From CAZWRV01 sp964636325 (GTDB lineage: Bacteria; Verrucomicrobiota; Lentisphaeria; Victivallales; GWF2-50-93), in contig CAZWRV010000076.1 of NCBI GenBank assembly GCA_964636325.1, positions 1 to 31,796 on the forward strand: a stretch of DNA of 31,796 nucleotides, in the 5' to 3' direction. Within the stretch, counting starts at the first letter, position 1; each line of letters opens with the position of its first letter. The position numbers were made by a program, and so were the translations under genes. The notes beneath the pieces are model-generated. The model searched no databases and was not told the DNA's origin. It saw nothing but the letters and a program-made list of their open reading frames with translations. Positions 6,884 to 14,609 of this stretch are shown piece after piece.

Positions 6884-7585
6884 ATGGACGTCAAGCCGAT
6901 TGAAAATCAGGGACGTGGGCCGCTTGTCGGGGCGGGCTCCGTCGCCATAATCTGTTTTACGCTTCTGGTGATCTTCGGAGTCTCGGTCGCCGTGTACCTC
7001 TGGAAAAGTTCCAAACCACTCATGCAGGTCAACTTGGTCACCGAACTCTTCGACAACACGGAGTTCGTGCAGAAGCTGTCAAACCTGGAGCTGGCGTCCA
7101 GAACCACGACCGAAACCGTCGAGGAGTCCGAGCAGACGATAGTCCGCATCCCAATGTGGGGCACGGAAAAGTCCGAGGCCAACTACAGCATCTCGTTCAT
7201 GGCGAAATACGTCTACCACGTCTCCGCCGACAGGAGCAAGTGGGGCTTCAAGCTCGAGGACGGCGTCGCATATGTCTCCGCTCCCGCCCTCGAAGCGGGC
7301 GAGCCTTCGGTCTTCACGGAAAGCATCAAGGCCGAATACAAGGGCGGGATGCTCGTCTTCAAGGAGAAGGACAAGCTCGAGCAGATGAAGAAGAACATCA
7401 GCTCCTATGCCCGCGGCAAGGCTTCTAAAAAGACAAGCAAGGACATGGTCCGCGAGACAGCCAGGGCAAGCCTGGAGAAGTTCATCGCCGACTGGTTCCT
7501 GAAGAACAATCCCCGGGTTAAGGCGATCAAGGTGACTTTCGCCGACGACGGCACCGAGGAGAATGCGTCGCCGCACGGGCTTTAG
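6884..7585 (+). CDS. Membrane-anchored protein, DUF4230-like (233 aa)
   Basis: A strong ribosome binding site (AGGAGGG at 6872-6878) precedes ATG 6884. After a short cytoplasmic start there is one membrane helix, GSVAIICFTLLVIFGVSVAV (about residues 18-37). An extracytoplasmic domain follows. Its pattern (ISFMAKYVYHVSADRSKWGF, then VAYVSAPALEAGEP) resembles DUF4230, a family of single-pass proteins of unknown function. The C-terminal part has a helical stretch ending in ARASLEKFIADWFL, also usual for that family. It begins a plus-strand run of membrane genes ending at 9562. The role is unknown. A stress or envelope function is only suggested by the Pmp3 and DUF4126 neighbours. Confidence 0.6.
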   Translation: MDVKPIENQGRGPLVGAGSVAIICFTLLVIFGVSVAVYLWKSSKPLMQVNLVTELFDNTEFVQKLSNLELASRTTTETVEESEQTIVRIPMWGTEKSEANYSISFMAKYVYHVSADRSKWGFKLEDGVAYVSAPALEAGEPSVFTESIKAEYKGGMLVFKEKDKLEQMKKNISSYARGKASKKTSKDMVRETARASLEKFIADWFLKNNPRVKAIKVTFADDGTEENASPHGL

Positions 7586-7609
7586 CCCATTATGTCGCGA
7601 GCATGGCAA

Positions 7610-7753
7610 ATGTTTTCCCGATGTTATGTGTTCGAAATTCCGAAAGACAAGTTTGAACGCTCGGTGGAATCAACAGGTGCGGTGGATTCGACCCGTTTTG
7701 ACATTTGGGATTTGCAGCTTACATTACAGTTAAATCGGGTATACATGTTATGA
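7610..7753 (+). CDS. Very small ORF coupled to the Pmp3 gene (47 aa)
   Basis: ATG 7610 opens 47 codons including VFEIPKDKFERSVESTGAVD and TRFDIWDLQLTLQL, which has the charge and hydrophobic spacing of a real folded peptide. Its stop (TGA 7751-7753) overlaps the start of the next gene as ATGA, the usual sign of translational coupling. No family is recognised and the ribosome binding site is poor. It may instead be the tail of a decayed gene. GTG 7628 is an alternative start. Confidence 0.4.
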   Translation: MFSRCYVFEIPKDKFERSVESTGAVDSTRFDIWDLQLTLQLNRVYML

Positions 7754-8070
7754 GCATCCTTAGGTCAGTCCTCTGCGTTCTTCTGCCCCCTCTTGCCGTC
7801 CTGGACAAGGGTGTAATGGCATTCGTATCAGTCTGCATCCTCACGCTCCTAGGATGGATCCCAGGTATCATCGGCGCGATACTGTTCTGCTACGGCATGA
7901 CTTTCTGGAGGGCTTTTTTCTGCGTTGTTTGCCCGCCGCTGGCTGTGTACGACTGCGGAGGAGGGGCAATAATCGTCACGCTCGTCCTGACACTCTTCGC
8001 ATGGGTTCCCGGAATAGTCGCGTCGGTGATATTTGTCCTTATGAGATCCGCGAAGGAAAAGCCTGGCTAA
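7750..8070 (+). CDS. Tandem Pmp3/YqaE-family membrane protein
   Basis: The protein contains two Pmp3 (YqaE) modules in a row. The first is SILRSVLCVLLPPLAVLDKG followed by ILTLLGWIPGIIGAILF. The second is FWRAFFCVVCPPLAVYDCGG followed by LVLTLFAWVPGIVASVIF. A normal Pmp3 proteolipid is about 50-60 residues with two membrane helices and the LPPLxV and G(Y/W)IPGIIHA patterns. Here the fold is duplicated to give four helices in 106 residues. Single-module family members affect membrane potential and salt/cold tolerance in yeast and plants. The bacterial role is unclear. I chose ATG 7750 (MSILRS) because it fits the family start and overlaps the previous stop as ATGA. TTG 7705 would add 15 poorly conserved residues. 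Confidence 0.75.
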   Translation: MSILRSVLCVLLPPLAVLDKGVMAFVSVCILTLLGWIPGIIGAILFCYGMTFWRAFFCVVCPPLAVYDCGGGAIIVTLVLTLFAWVPGIVASVIFVLMRSAKEKPG

Positions 8071-8091
8071 ATCGTAAGCTGGAGGAGGATC

Positions 8092-8976
8092 ATGGATGTT
8101 GGTGCCGCAATTGTGTTTTCTGTCCTGATTTTCTCTGTAGGAATTGTTGCCGCCGTTGTCCTAATCGCCAAATATGCATGGACGAAGCCTGCGGAGACCG
8201 TCACATTGTCCATAAAGGACGTGGCCTCGGAAACAGTAAGGACTGCGGGCAATGTCTCCATTAAGTTCAGCGAAGATCTCAGGTCGGTGGCCGAAAAATG
8301 CGTCAGCGCCGGCGAAGGTGTCGTCAACAACTTCATCGCTTTGTTCCGCACGCCCGAGGAGCTCAATGCCCAGATCCATGCCGGTGCGATAAGTTTCGAA
8401 CCCAAGCTCGTCGTGATGGAGGCGAGAGTCTTCATCCAGGCTGAATACAAAGGACGCTTTGACAGATGGATGCCCCAGAAGCTTGACATGAGAGATCCGA
8501 TCCACACCCACATGTTCTATCCTGTAAGAATACAGTTTTTCGTCCGCCTGAGGGACGTCAAGTTCAAGCCGTTCTCAAACGCCATGCCGGGCAAGCTGAT
8601 CCTTTCGGTGCCGGACATCGAGCTTGAAATTTTCGAGACAGGCCTTACAGACGCGAAGATAACCAAGGACATTGACTGCTCGTATCACCTTGACGCGCAG
8701 CAGGCACAGAAGATCAAGGAGAAGTGCTGGAAGGCAATATGCAAGGAAATCCCTGACAGCGCGGACGTGGATCAGCTGAAGTCAGTTGCCCGCAGGGCCG
8801 CGCTGCCGATGATAGATTCCCTGCTGGTCAGAAACAGGATTGTGCAGCCTCTTGAAATACTCCTGGTGGACAAGGCCGGCGACGTAGTTGAAGACTTGTC
8901 CCATAACTTGGAGTTGAACAAGAAGACGAAGCCGTTCAGTCTCGGCGACGAAGACATCAAAAGGGTGAAGGAATAA
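8092..8976 (+). CDS. Membrane-anchored protein of unknown function (294 aa)
   Basis: GGAGGAGG at 8081-8088 gives a clear start at ATG 8092. Residues about 5-27 are one membrane helix (IVFSVLIFSVGIVAAVVLIA), followed by a long extramembrane region. I do not recognise a family. The overall layout (N-terminal anchor, beta-rich middle VMEARVFIQAEYKG to FKPFSNAMPGKLILSVPDIE, helical tail) parallels the protein at 6884-7585. Both may be anchored domains of one complex. That idea rests on layout only, since direct sequence similarity is not obvious. It lies between the Pmp3 and DUF4126 genes with gaps of about 22 bases, so it belongs to the same operon. Confidence 0.65.
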   Translation: MDVGAAIVFSVLIFSVGIVAAVVLIAKYAWTKPAETVTLSIKDVASETVRTAGNVSIKFSEDLRSVAEKCVSAGEGVVNNFIALFRTPEELNAQIHAGAISFEPKLVVMEARVFIQAEYKGRFDRWMPQKLDMRDPIHTHMFYPVRIQFFVRLRDVKFKPFSNAMPGKLILSVPDIELEIFETGLTDAKITKDIDCSYHLDAQQAQKIKEKCWKAICKEIPDSADVDQLKSVARRAALPMIDSLLVRNRIVQPLEILLVDKAGDVVEDLSHNLELNKKTKPFSLGDEDIKRVKE

Positions 8977-8998
8977 CAAGAAGAAGGGGATGTAGGCC

Positions 8999-9562
8999 AT
9001 GAGCATCTTTCTTGCAATATGCCTGGGCATCTGCCTGTCGGCGGCGTGCGGTTTCAGGGTCTTTGTTCCCTTCCTGGTCGCGGGGGTGGCCGTGAAGTGC
9101 GGCTTCCTCGACCTGAAGGCGGGCTGGAGCTGGATAGGCTCCTGGCCTGCGATCGTCGCGTTTTCGACCGCAACAATAGTTGAAATCATCGCCTTCAAGT
9201 TTCCCGTGGTGGACAACGCGCTCGATTCGATCGCGACGCCCTCCGCGGCGGTAGCGGGAACTCTGATGACAGTCGCGATTATGCCTGCGGATGTCTCGAC
9301 CCTCTACACCTGGGCTATCGGAATAATCGGCGGAGGCGGCGCCGCGACGTCGGTCCAGCTTACCACCGTAGGCGCACGGGCCTTGTCGACATTGAGCACC
9401 GGCGGAATAGCAAATCCGATTCTGTCGCTCCTCGAGGACGTCGGCGCCTTCATCGTTTCCGTACTGGCCATATGCATTCCGGCGATAATCTTCGCCTTCC
9501 TCGTGATCGCTGTGATATGCGCCTCATTATTTATCTCCAGAAATAAGGGCAAGGCAGCGTAG
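8999..9562 (+). CDS. DUF4126 family membrane protein
   Basis: The sequence MSIFLAICLGICLSAACGFR, then VFVPFLVAGVA, GSWPAIVAFSTATIVEIIAF, DSIATPSAAVAGTLMTVAIM and STGGIANPILSLLEDVGAFI matches the family pattern of DUF4126 (slr1-type integral membrane proteins with AACGFRVFVPLL and ATPAAVIAGT). There are about five membrane helices. Function is unknown in the literature I recall. AAGGGGA lies 10 bases before ATG 8999. It is the last clear gene of the plus-strand operon that starts at 6884. Length is normal. Confidence 0.85.
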   Translation: MSIFLAICLGICLSAACGFRVFVPFLVAGVAVKCGFLDLKAGWSWIGSWPAIVAFSTATIVEIIAFKFPVVDNALDSIATPSAAVAGTLMTVAIMPADVSTLYTWAIGIIGGGGAATSVQLTTVGARALSTLSTGGIANPILSLLEDVGAFIVSVLAICIPAIIFAFLVIAVICASLFISRNKGKAA

Positions 9563-9729
9563 GATATCCAATATCCAAAAGGAATTTCCAAAGGAAAAAG
9601 TGATGAGGTGAAATGCCGGCCCTTTGAACAGTCGCAAGTTCAGATTTCCGGCGTCGGCCATTGAATAGGCTCAACGTATTTTTTGCCTTTTCCAGCCATT
9701 CCACTTGAACGGGGAGGAAATCTGAAACC

Positions 9730-9843
9730 ATGACCACAATATCGAGGAAGATGCAGCGGGACATAATGGCCATTTTCGCGAAGAAGGCCGACATCGCCAC
9801 GCTCGCGCAGCTTGTCGGCGCGGAATACAATCCGGAAGAATGA
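9730..9843 (+). CDS. Very small ORF (37 aa), doubtful
   Basis: GGGGAGG at 9711-9717 lies 12 bases before ATG 9730. The peptide MTTISRKMQRDIMAIFAKKA continues DIATLAQLVGAEYNPEE, with GC-rich third positions like the neighbouring genes. No family is recognised. It could be a real micro-protein or the tail of a lost gene. The rest of 9563-9933 between the two convergent operons holds no other candidate apart from a GGATAT/ATATCC mini-palindrome just after 9562. Confidence 0.35.
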   Translation: MTTISRKMQRDIMAIFAKKADIATLAQLVGAEYNPEE

Positions 9844-9933
9844 AAAGAATAAAGGATGAGCGGATGCTCGGATAAAATGGATTGGTTTGCCATCAAATTG
9901 CTTTTTTCTAAAAGAAAAGAGCAGAGTTCATCG

Positions 9934-10659
9934 TCAGCCAGAACATCCCTGTATAACTTTGACAATAAATATGATCAGGCCGATGGAAATGATAATGCAG
10001 CCGCAGTAGCCTCCGCTTTCATCTTCCTTTTTCGCCTCTGGTGGCGGGGCGGGCGGCTTCGGTCGAGGGGCTGGGATTTTAACCTTGGGGATATCGTAGA
10101 TGGGCGGCGGTTTTACCGGCGGTTTAGGAGTGTCAGGCCTGCGGAATGAGATTTTTCTTTCCGGCCTTGGCACCGGCTTAGGCTTGTCTTTTTCACATGA
10201 TGCTTTGCATCCCGATGCGGTTTTCCTGTCGTAGTGGGTGCAGTATGTGAAGAAGGAATTTTCATTGCAGGTGTCGCAGTATTCGGGTTTTTCGACGGTG
10301 GTGGTTCCGCAGTTCGCGCAACGCCAGACGAATTCCTCGCAGGGGGTTGAGCCGGCGTGGCTGCTCCCGGCGGAACTGGGCAGATGAGATTTTCCTCCCC
10401 CTGCGCCCGACCCGGCGGCTGTAGTGCTGCCGGCGTCTGCGCCGAAATATTTGTCAAGCAGTTCCTTCTGGGACGGGATTTTTGTCATGGTCCTGCAGTT
10501 GGAGCAGGTGTCTTCTGAATCTGCCCAGAAGCCCCTTTTCCGGCAGAACCATCCCTTTTCCCCGCCGCATTCGGGGCATTTCAGGCTGCGCCGCAGTCCC
10601 TCTTTGCCGCAGACAGTGCACTTCGATATGATGCTTCCACATGCGCCTTCAGGCTTCAC
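9934..10659 (-). CDS. Zinc-ribbon, proline-rich, tail-anchored membrane protein (241 aa)
   Basis: The N-terminal third carries CxxC zinc-ribbon pairs: CTVCGKEGLRRSLKCPECG, then WFCRKRGF and TCSNC. A second ribbon in the middle is WRCANCGTTTVEKPEYCDTC. A proline/lysine-rich linker (about residues 160-215) follows, and a C-terminal hydrophobic helix GYCGCIIISIGLIIFIVKVI anchors it in the membrane with the ribbons in the cytoplasm. The start appears to be GTG 10659, as the nearby ATG is in a closed frame. It is the last gene of the vWA/kinase/phosphatase operon, 10 bases after the phosphatase. The two ribbons suggest a scaffold or sensor rather than an enzyme. No known family name fits. Confidence 0.65.
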   Translation of the reverse strand: MKPEGACGSIISKCTVCGKEGLRRSLKCPECGGEKGWFCRKRGFWADSEDTCSNCRTMTKIPSQKELLDKYFGADAGSTTAAGSGAGGGKSHLPSSAGSSHAGSTPCEEFVWRCANCGTTTVEKPEYCDTCNENSFFTYCTHYDRKTASGCKASCEKDKPKPVPRPERKISFRRPDTPKPPVKPPPIYDIPKVKIPAPRPKPPAPPPEAKKEDESGGYCGCIIISIGLIIFIVKVIQGCSG

Positions 10660-10669
10660 TGCTCATTCT

Positions 10670-12607
10670 TCAGTCGAAGAGTTTACCCTGTTCAGCCGGA
10701 TTTTTCCCGTCGGTTTTGGCAGATGCCGCCAGCCGGGCTGAGTTCTGCGGCAATGGTGTGTTTTCCTGGGGAGGAGTCTGCGGCAGTGGCTGCTTGAGGG
10801 ATGCGGGATTGTAACGGAAGATGTGGACTTCCGGGATTTCGTCGGGAATCCATTTCGCGATTGCGACGGTGTGTTCGTCGCCTTTCCGGCATGACATCGT
10901 ATTGAGCGTCAGGATGCGGTCCATGTATTGCTTGTGGTAGCAGTAGCCGTCCTCGTCGTAGTGGTCGTGGCCGCGGATCATCCTTGTCACGGGGTGTTCG
11001 TCGAGGAGCTTTTCCATTTCGCTCCTGAATCGTTTGAAGTCGTTGTAGCCGAACTGGCAGCCGAGGGAGGTTCGGTTGGGGATTTTCATCGGGCTTTTGC
11101 TGATGCGGAGCCAGCTGAAGTCCTTGAGGCACAATGGCGTGCACAAGTCCTTGAGTATCTTGGGGGTTGGCCCGTGCTTGCCGTCCCATATGTCGGTGTG
11201 GGGGAATCCGCCGTGGACGGCGACCAGGCCGTCCGGGAAGAACACGGCTCTGTCGCACAGTTCGACGAGGGTTATGAACTCCAGGGCGAACTTCTTCAGG
11301 TCTTCCTTCTGCCAGTTCTTGTAGTGTTCCAGATTCAGGGTCTTTGCGAATTCGCAGGGCTGGGTCTTGGACTGGAAGGCGCCTGTTTCCTTGTCCGCAA
11401 AGAGGCTTTCGTCATGATTTCCGGCCAGCATGCAGAACGATCCGGGCGATTCTGCGGCGAGCTTCAGGAAATGGACGACGGTCTCGACTGACTGTTCGCC
11501 TCTGTCGACGAGATCCCCGAGCAGGATGAAGCGTGCCGCTTTACCGGCCTTCCTGCTGAGTTCGCCGGCCTGCTGCAGGGCGATGAGGAGGGCCGGCAGA
11601 TCGCCGTGGACATCTCCGATGAACCAGTAGTCGGACTGTTCCGTGTCCTCGATCTCCTTGACATTGCTGATGTTGCCCCCGTAGCTTTTCGCTCCGAAGT
11701 CGCTGAGGATTTTAGCGCCGTTGAACAGGGTTCTTCCTTTGAGTTTCCACAGGCATGATGAGACGTCCGCCAGCGGGGGCAGGATGTCGTAGCTCCTGAG
11801 CTGTTCGTTCAAAGAGGTGTAGCATTCCTCCGGAAGCTCCGCGCGGACTGCCGGGCGATGCTCCTTTTCCTCCTCGGCCTTCTGTTCGGGCCGAGGGGGC
11901 GCCGGCTGGGGTTGGGCGTCGCCGACTTTTGCATCTGCCGCCTGCGGTTCCTGGGACGGCGGATGGGGGGGCTGTATCTTTTCCGTCTCGCCGTCGGGCA
12001 CCTGCGGCTGTGTTTCCGGAGAGGACGGCGGCGGCGTTGGGGGGGGCGGGACGTCGGCCTTCCCCTTGGCGGGCTCCTGCTGGCGGGCGGCGGGCGGCTC
12101 GTCGTGGGGCGGCGGTGGAACCCCTGCCTTTTCCTCCGCCGCCTTGGGGGTCTGATCGGGCTGGGGCTCCGGGTGTGGAGTCATGGCCTTGGCGGAGTTT
12201 TGATTTCCAAGGGGCTCATGTCTCATTGGCGCGGCTTCTGGCTGCCTTTTTTCCTGGTGATCCGTCCTTTTCAGGACGTGCGGCTGGGGGGGCGGAGGAT
12301 TTTTCATCTTTTCGGATCCGTTCCTTGTCTTGGTGAAAAAGATCAATGTGCCGGCCTGGAAGAGGATGCAGAGGATCAGGAGCACGAGGACGACGTGGAT
12401 GTAGCGTCTCATCTCGGCGATGGAGAGCTTCATCGCGTCGAGGTTTTCCTGTATGGTGTATTTCTTCTGCGGGGGGTCGGCGGCGACGGCCTTTGAATAT
12501 CCGCCGCCCTGGGCGGCTGCGAGGGCGGAGCTGCCAGTGTTGTCGGCATGGAGCTGGTGTGCGAGGACCGCGGGCAGAAAAAGAAGACAAAGCAGGTTGG
12601 AATACAT
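10670..12607 (-). CDS. Membrane-anchored PPP-family Ser/Thr protein phosphatase
   Basis: A 645-residue protein. Residues 1-21 look like a signal peptide. A membrane helix spans 69-91 (YIHVVLVLLILCILFQAGTL), followed by about 150 residues rich in proline and glutamate. The C-terminal half is a calcineurin-like PPP phosphatase with all three metal-binding motifs: GDVHG (331-335), GDLVDRG (364-370) and GNHDE (396-400). Later histidines lie in VAVHGGFPH and RGHDHYDE. It should dephosphorylate proteins using two metal ions. It sits 12 bases after the zinc-ribbon FHA gene and downstream of the kinase, so the kinase or its substrates are the likely targets. TerY-type kinase loci usually pair with a PP2C phosphatase. 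Here a PPP enzyme takes that place. Confidence 0.85.
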   Translation of the reverse strand: MYSNLLCLLFLPAVLAHQLHADNTGSSALAAAQGGGYSKAVAADPPQKKYTIQENLDAMKLSIAEMRRYIHVVLVLLILCILFQAGTLIFFTKTRNGSEKMKNPPPPQPHVLKRTDHQEKRQPEAAPMRHEPLGNQNSAKAMTPHPEPQPDQTPKAAEEKAGVPPPPHDEPPAARQQEPAKGKADVPPPPTPPPSSPETQPQVPDGETEKIQPPHPPSQEPQAADAKVGDAQPQPAPPRPEQKAEEEKEHRPAVRAELPEECYTSLNEQLRSYDILPPLADVSSCLWKLKGRTLFNGAKILSDFGAKSYGGNISNVKEIEDTEQSDYWFIGDVHGDLPALLIALQQAGELSRKAGKAARFILLGDLVDRGEQSVETVVHFLKLAAESPGSFCMLAGNHDESLFADKETGAFQSKTQPCEFAKTLNLEHYKNWQKEDLKKFALEFITLVELCDRAVFFPDGLVAVHGGFPHTDIWDGKHGPTPKILKDLCTPLCLKDFSWLRISKSPMKIPNRTSLGCQFGYNDFKRFRSEMEKLLDEHPVTRMIRGHDHYDEDGYCYHKQYMDRILTLNTMSCRKGDEHTVAIAKWIPDEIPEVHIFRYNPASLKQPLPQTPPQENTPLPQNSARLAASAKTDGKNPAEQGKLFD

Positions 12608-12619
12608 GTTTATTGCCGC

Positions 12620-13024
12620 TTATTTTGTTATTATGGCCACTGTTATTTTCAATTTTTCTTTTCCGATACTGATTATCCCTCCGTTCCCAAGTTTGACGGC
12701 GGCCGAGGCTGAGATGTCGGCGCCGTCGTAGAAGGTGGGGTTTTTTGCGTCCTTGAAGTGCTTGACGCCCCACCCGTCGAAGCCGTGGCCGGTTTTCCTT
12801 GAGCAGCGGATGAGCGAGAACTGTGTTTCGGCCGCGAACTTGGCGTCGTCCGGATTTAAGGCGCGCAGCGAGCGCTGGCCCAGGTCCGTGTCGAGGTTTA
12901 TCTTGAGCTCCTTTCCGGTATCAGGGGAGGAGAGCGAGAGGGCGCCGTATTCGAAATGGTCGCAGGTCTTGCATGGAGGCGGCTCCTCGTTCTGCGTCCC
13001 GCACTGCGGGCATTTCCATGACAT
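12620..13024 (-). CDS. Zinc-ribbon plus FHA-like domain protein (134 aa)
   Basis: Residues 1-22 form a zinc ribbon (WKCPQCGTQNEEPPPCKTC). The rest is FHA-like: a beta-rich region, GWGVKHFKDAKNPTFYDGAD near the phosphothreonine loop region, and GGIISIGKEKLKITVA at the end, similar to the last strands of FHA domains (xGDxIxIG). FHA domains bind phosphothreonine. The classic G-R-x-x-x-x-D and S-R-x-H residues are not all visible, so it is a divergent member. AAGGAGA lies 7 bases before ATG 13024. It is co-transcribed with the FHA-containing kinase upstream (20-base gap) and probably reads the phosphorylation state set by that kinase. Confidence 0.65.
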   Translation of the reverse strand: MSWKCPQCGTQNEEPPPCKTCDHFEYGALSLSSPDTGKELKINLDTDLGQRSLRALNPDDAKFAAETQFSLIRCSRKTGHGFDGWGVKHFKDAKNPTFYDGADISASAAVKLGNGGIISIGKEKLKITVAIITK

Positions 13025-13044
13025 CGCTGGTCTCCTTGTGAAAG

Positions 13045-14343
13045 TTACGTGAAGCTTACGGTCAGCGGGAGCTTCTTGATGCCTTTCGCTTCGCGGCCGA
13101 CGGCGATTTCGTCGCCGTTCTCGAGCTTCGTCTTGGATATGATGGCCTTGCCGTTAAGCAGTGTCTCGTTTGTCGCTTCCGGATTGGGCCTGATTGACCA
13201 TGCGCCTGAGCCGTCCTTGTCCAGGACGAACTGGACTTCGCTCAGGAATCTTGAGTCGTCCCCCAGCTTGGAGCAGATCCTCCTTCCGACCTCGCCGGCG
13301 ATGTTGAAGCGCAGGAACTCCCCGCTTTCTCCGGTAAGCGTCAAGCTGCCGGCCTTAGCCGGGGCGGAGGCGTGCGACGAGATCGGCATCGGCCTGGTTG
13401 GCGCACGGGTCGGCGGAGGCGGAGGAGGCGCAGTGGTGCGTCCCGGAACCCATTCCTTGCGGCCGTTCAAGATGTCCAGGATGTCCTTTGCGGAAGGGCG
13501 GTTGGCCGGCTTGGGGTCGAGCGCCGCCGAAAGGCATGCCACCAGCGACTCCGGGACTTTTCCTGGCAAAGGGCCTGCGAGGGTCATTCGCGGAGGCCTC
13601 TTCCCGGCCAAGACCGTCCTTTTGTATTCCTCGTGGTCCATGCGGTATGGGTGGCCTTCGTTTGTAAGAAGTTCCAAGAGTATGATGCCGCAGGTGAAGA
13701 TGTCCGACTCCCTCACCGGCTTGGATTTGTCAGTGAGATGTTCCGGGGACATGTAGCTGTGCGTGCCGACATAGCCTATCTTGCCGTGCCAGGGCGGATT
13801 CTTGTCCGCCAGGATGGAGAAGTCCATGTCGATGAGCTTGGCCTGGTATTTCGCGGCGATAGTCCTGTCCTCGTAGAGCAGGATGTTCGCGGGCTTGAGG
13901 TCGCAGTGGACGATGGACGCTTCGTGTATGGCCTTTATGCTTGCCATGAACTGCTTGGCCATGAGAATCCTCTGTTCCCAGGAGACGGACGATGATCTTG
14001 CGGCGATTCTGCTCAGGCATTTCTCCAGATCCTGGGCCTGGTCCACGAATTCGAAGACTTGGAAGAGGCATCTGCATCCGGCGTCGGCCTCGAAGACGTC
14101 GATGATCTCGTAGCAGAACTGCTTGGCGGAGTTGTTCTGAATCCTCTGCTTCAGCTCCTTGACGTGGCCGACATATCCTTTGTACCAGTCCACGGTGACC
14201 GTGGGGGACTTATACTGCTTGAAGAAAACCTTGCGGCCTGTCCTGTCGGTGGCGGCATAAGATATCGCCATGCCTCCCTTGTTCAGCACGGACGTGATCG
14301 TATAGCCGTTGACCTTGTCGGAGGGCTTGAGGTTTTTCGGCAT
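13045..14343 (-). CDS. Ser/Thr protein kinase with C-terminal FHA domain
   Basis: Residues 12-295 are a Hanks-type kinase: glycine loop LNKGGMAISY (20-29), ATP lysine K42, catalytic loop VHCDLKPANILL (145-156), metal motif IDMDFS (171-176), activation end GTHSYMSPEH (193-202) and DIFTCGIILLELL. Two signature residues are unusual: HRD is HCD and DFG is DFS. The loop Asp148, Lys150 and Asn153 are kept, so activity is expected. A proline-rich linker (about 305-325) leads to a C-terminal FHA-like domain ending LENGDEIAVGRE. There is no membrane helix, so it is cytoplasmic. It lies in the middle of a six-gene operon with a vWA protein upstream and a phosphatase downstream, with 1- to 20-base gaps. 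Confidence 0.9.
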   Translation of the reverse strand: MPKNLKPSDKVNGYTITSVLNKGGMAISYAATDRTGRKVFFKQYKSPTVTVDWYKGYVGHVKELKQRIQNNSAKQFCYEIIDVFEADAGCRCLFQVFEFVDQAQDLEKCLSRIAARSSSVSWEQRILMAKQFMASIKAIHEASIVHCDLKPANILLYEDRTIAAKYQAKLIDMDFSILADKNPPWHGKIGYVGTHSYMSPEHLTDKSKPVRESDIFTCGIILLELLTNEGHPYRMDHEEYKRTVLAGKRPPRMTLAGPLPGKVPESLVACLSAALDPKPANRPSAKDILDILNGRKEWVPGRTTAPPPPPPTRAPTRPMPISSHASAPAKAGSLTLTGESGEFLRFNIAGEVGRRICSKLGDDSRFLSEVQFVLDKDGSGAWSIRPNPEATNETLLNGKAIISKTKLENGDEIAVGREAKGIKKLPLTVSFT

Positions 14344-14344
14344 T

Positions 14345-14608
14345 TCAACGGCCTCCCATCTCCCCCGAGCCTGCCACCCAGGAGGCTTGGTTGAAGAGCC
14401 CGTGGGTGCTGTCGGGGGCCGCCCCGCCCTGAAGGGTCGCGGCGGAGACGGACTTGCCGATGAACTCCAGCGCCTGCCTGAAGTTGAGCGAGCGCAGGCC
14501 GTCGTTCGTCCCGGAGGCCACCTCGTATTCGCACTTGTCCACGGCGGAGAGCTCGGAATATATCTTCGATTCGGGGGCGACCATGTGCAGCATGACCTTG
14601 GTGGTCAT
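14345..14608 (-). CDS. Small protein paralogous to the C-terminal part of the adjacent vWA protein (87 aa)
   Basis: The segment VAPESKIYSELSAVDKCEYE, then GLRSLNFRQALEFIGKSVSA, parallels the adjoining vWA protein, FAPDGMDCYGALSAIDKAEW followed by GLKAFTSNQDNFKETLTMLAKSISA. The mini-gene thus corresponds to the last strand and helices of a vWA domain, without the MIDAS metal site. It has its own start (GGAGG 9 bases before ATG 14608), begins one base after the vWA stop, and ends one base before the kinase start. This points to partial gene duplication kept as a separate gene, perhaps a decoy or docking piece. The alternative is decay of a second full vWA gene. The clean start and stop argue against decay. 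Confidence 0.65.
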   Translation of the reverse strand: MTTKVMLHMVAPESKIYSELSAVDKCEYEVASGTNDGLRSLNFRQALEFIGKSVSAATLQGGAAPDSTHGLFNQASWVAGSGEMGGR

Positions 14609-14609
14609 T

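Noticed and set aside
11858..12496. Long plus-strand frame opposite the phosphatase
   Set aside because: It is the complement of the proline-rich linker and membrane helix of the phosphatase gene, giving glycine/arginine-rich translation without family features.
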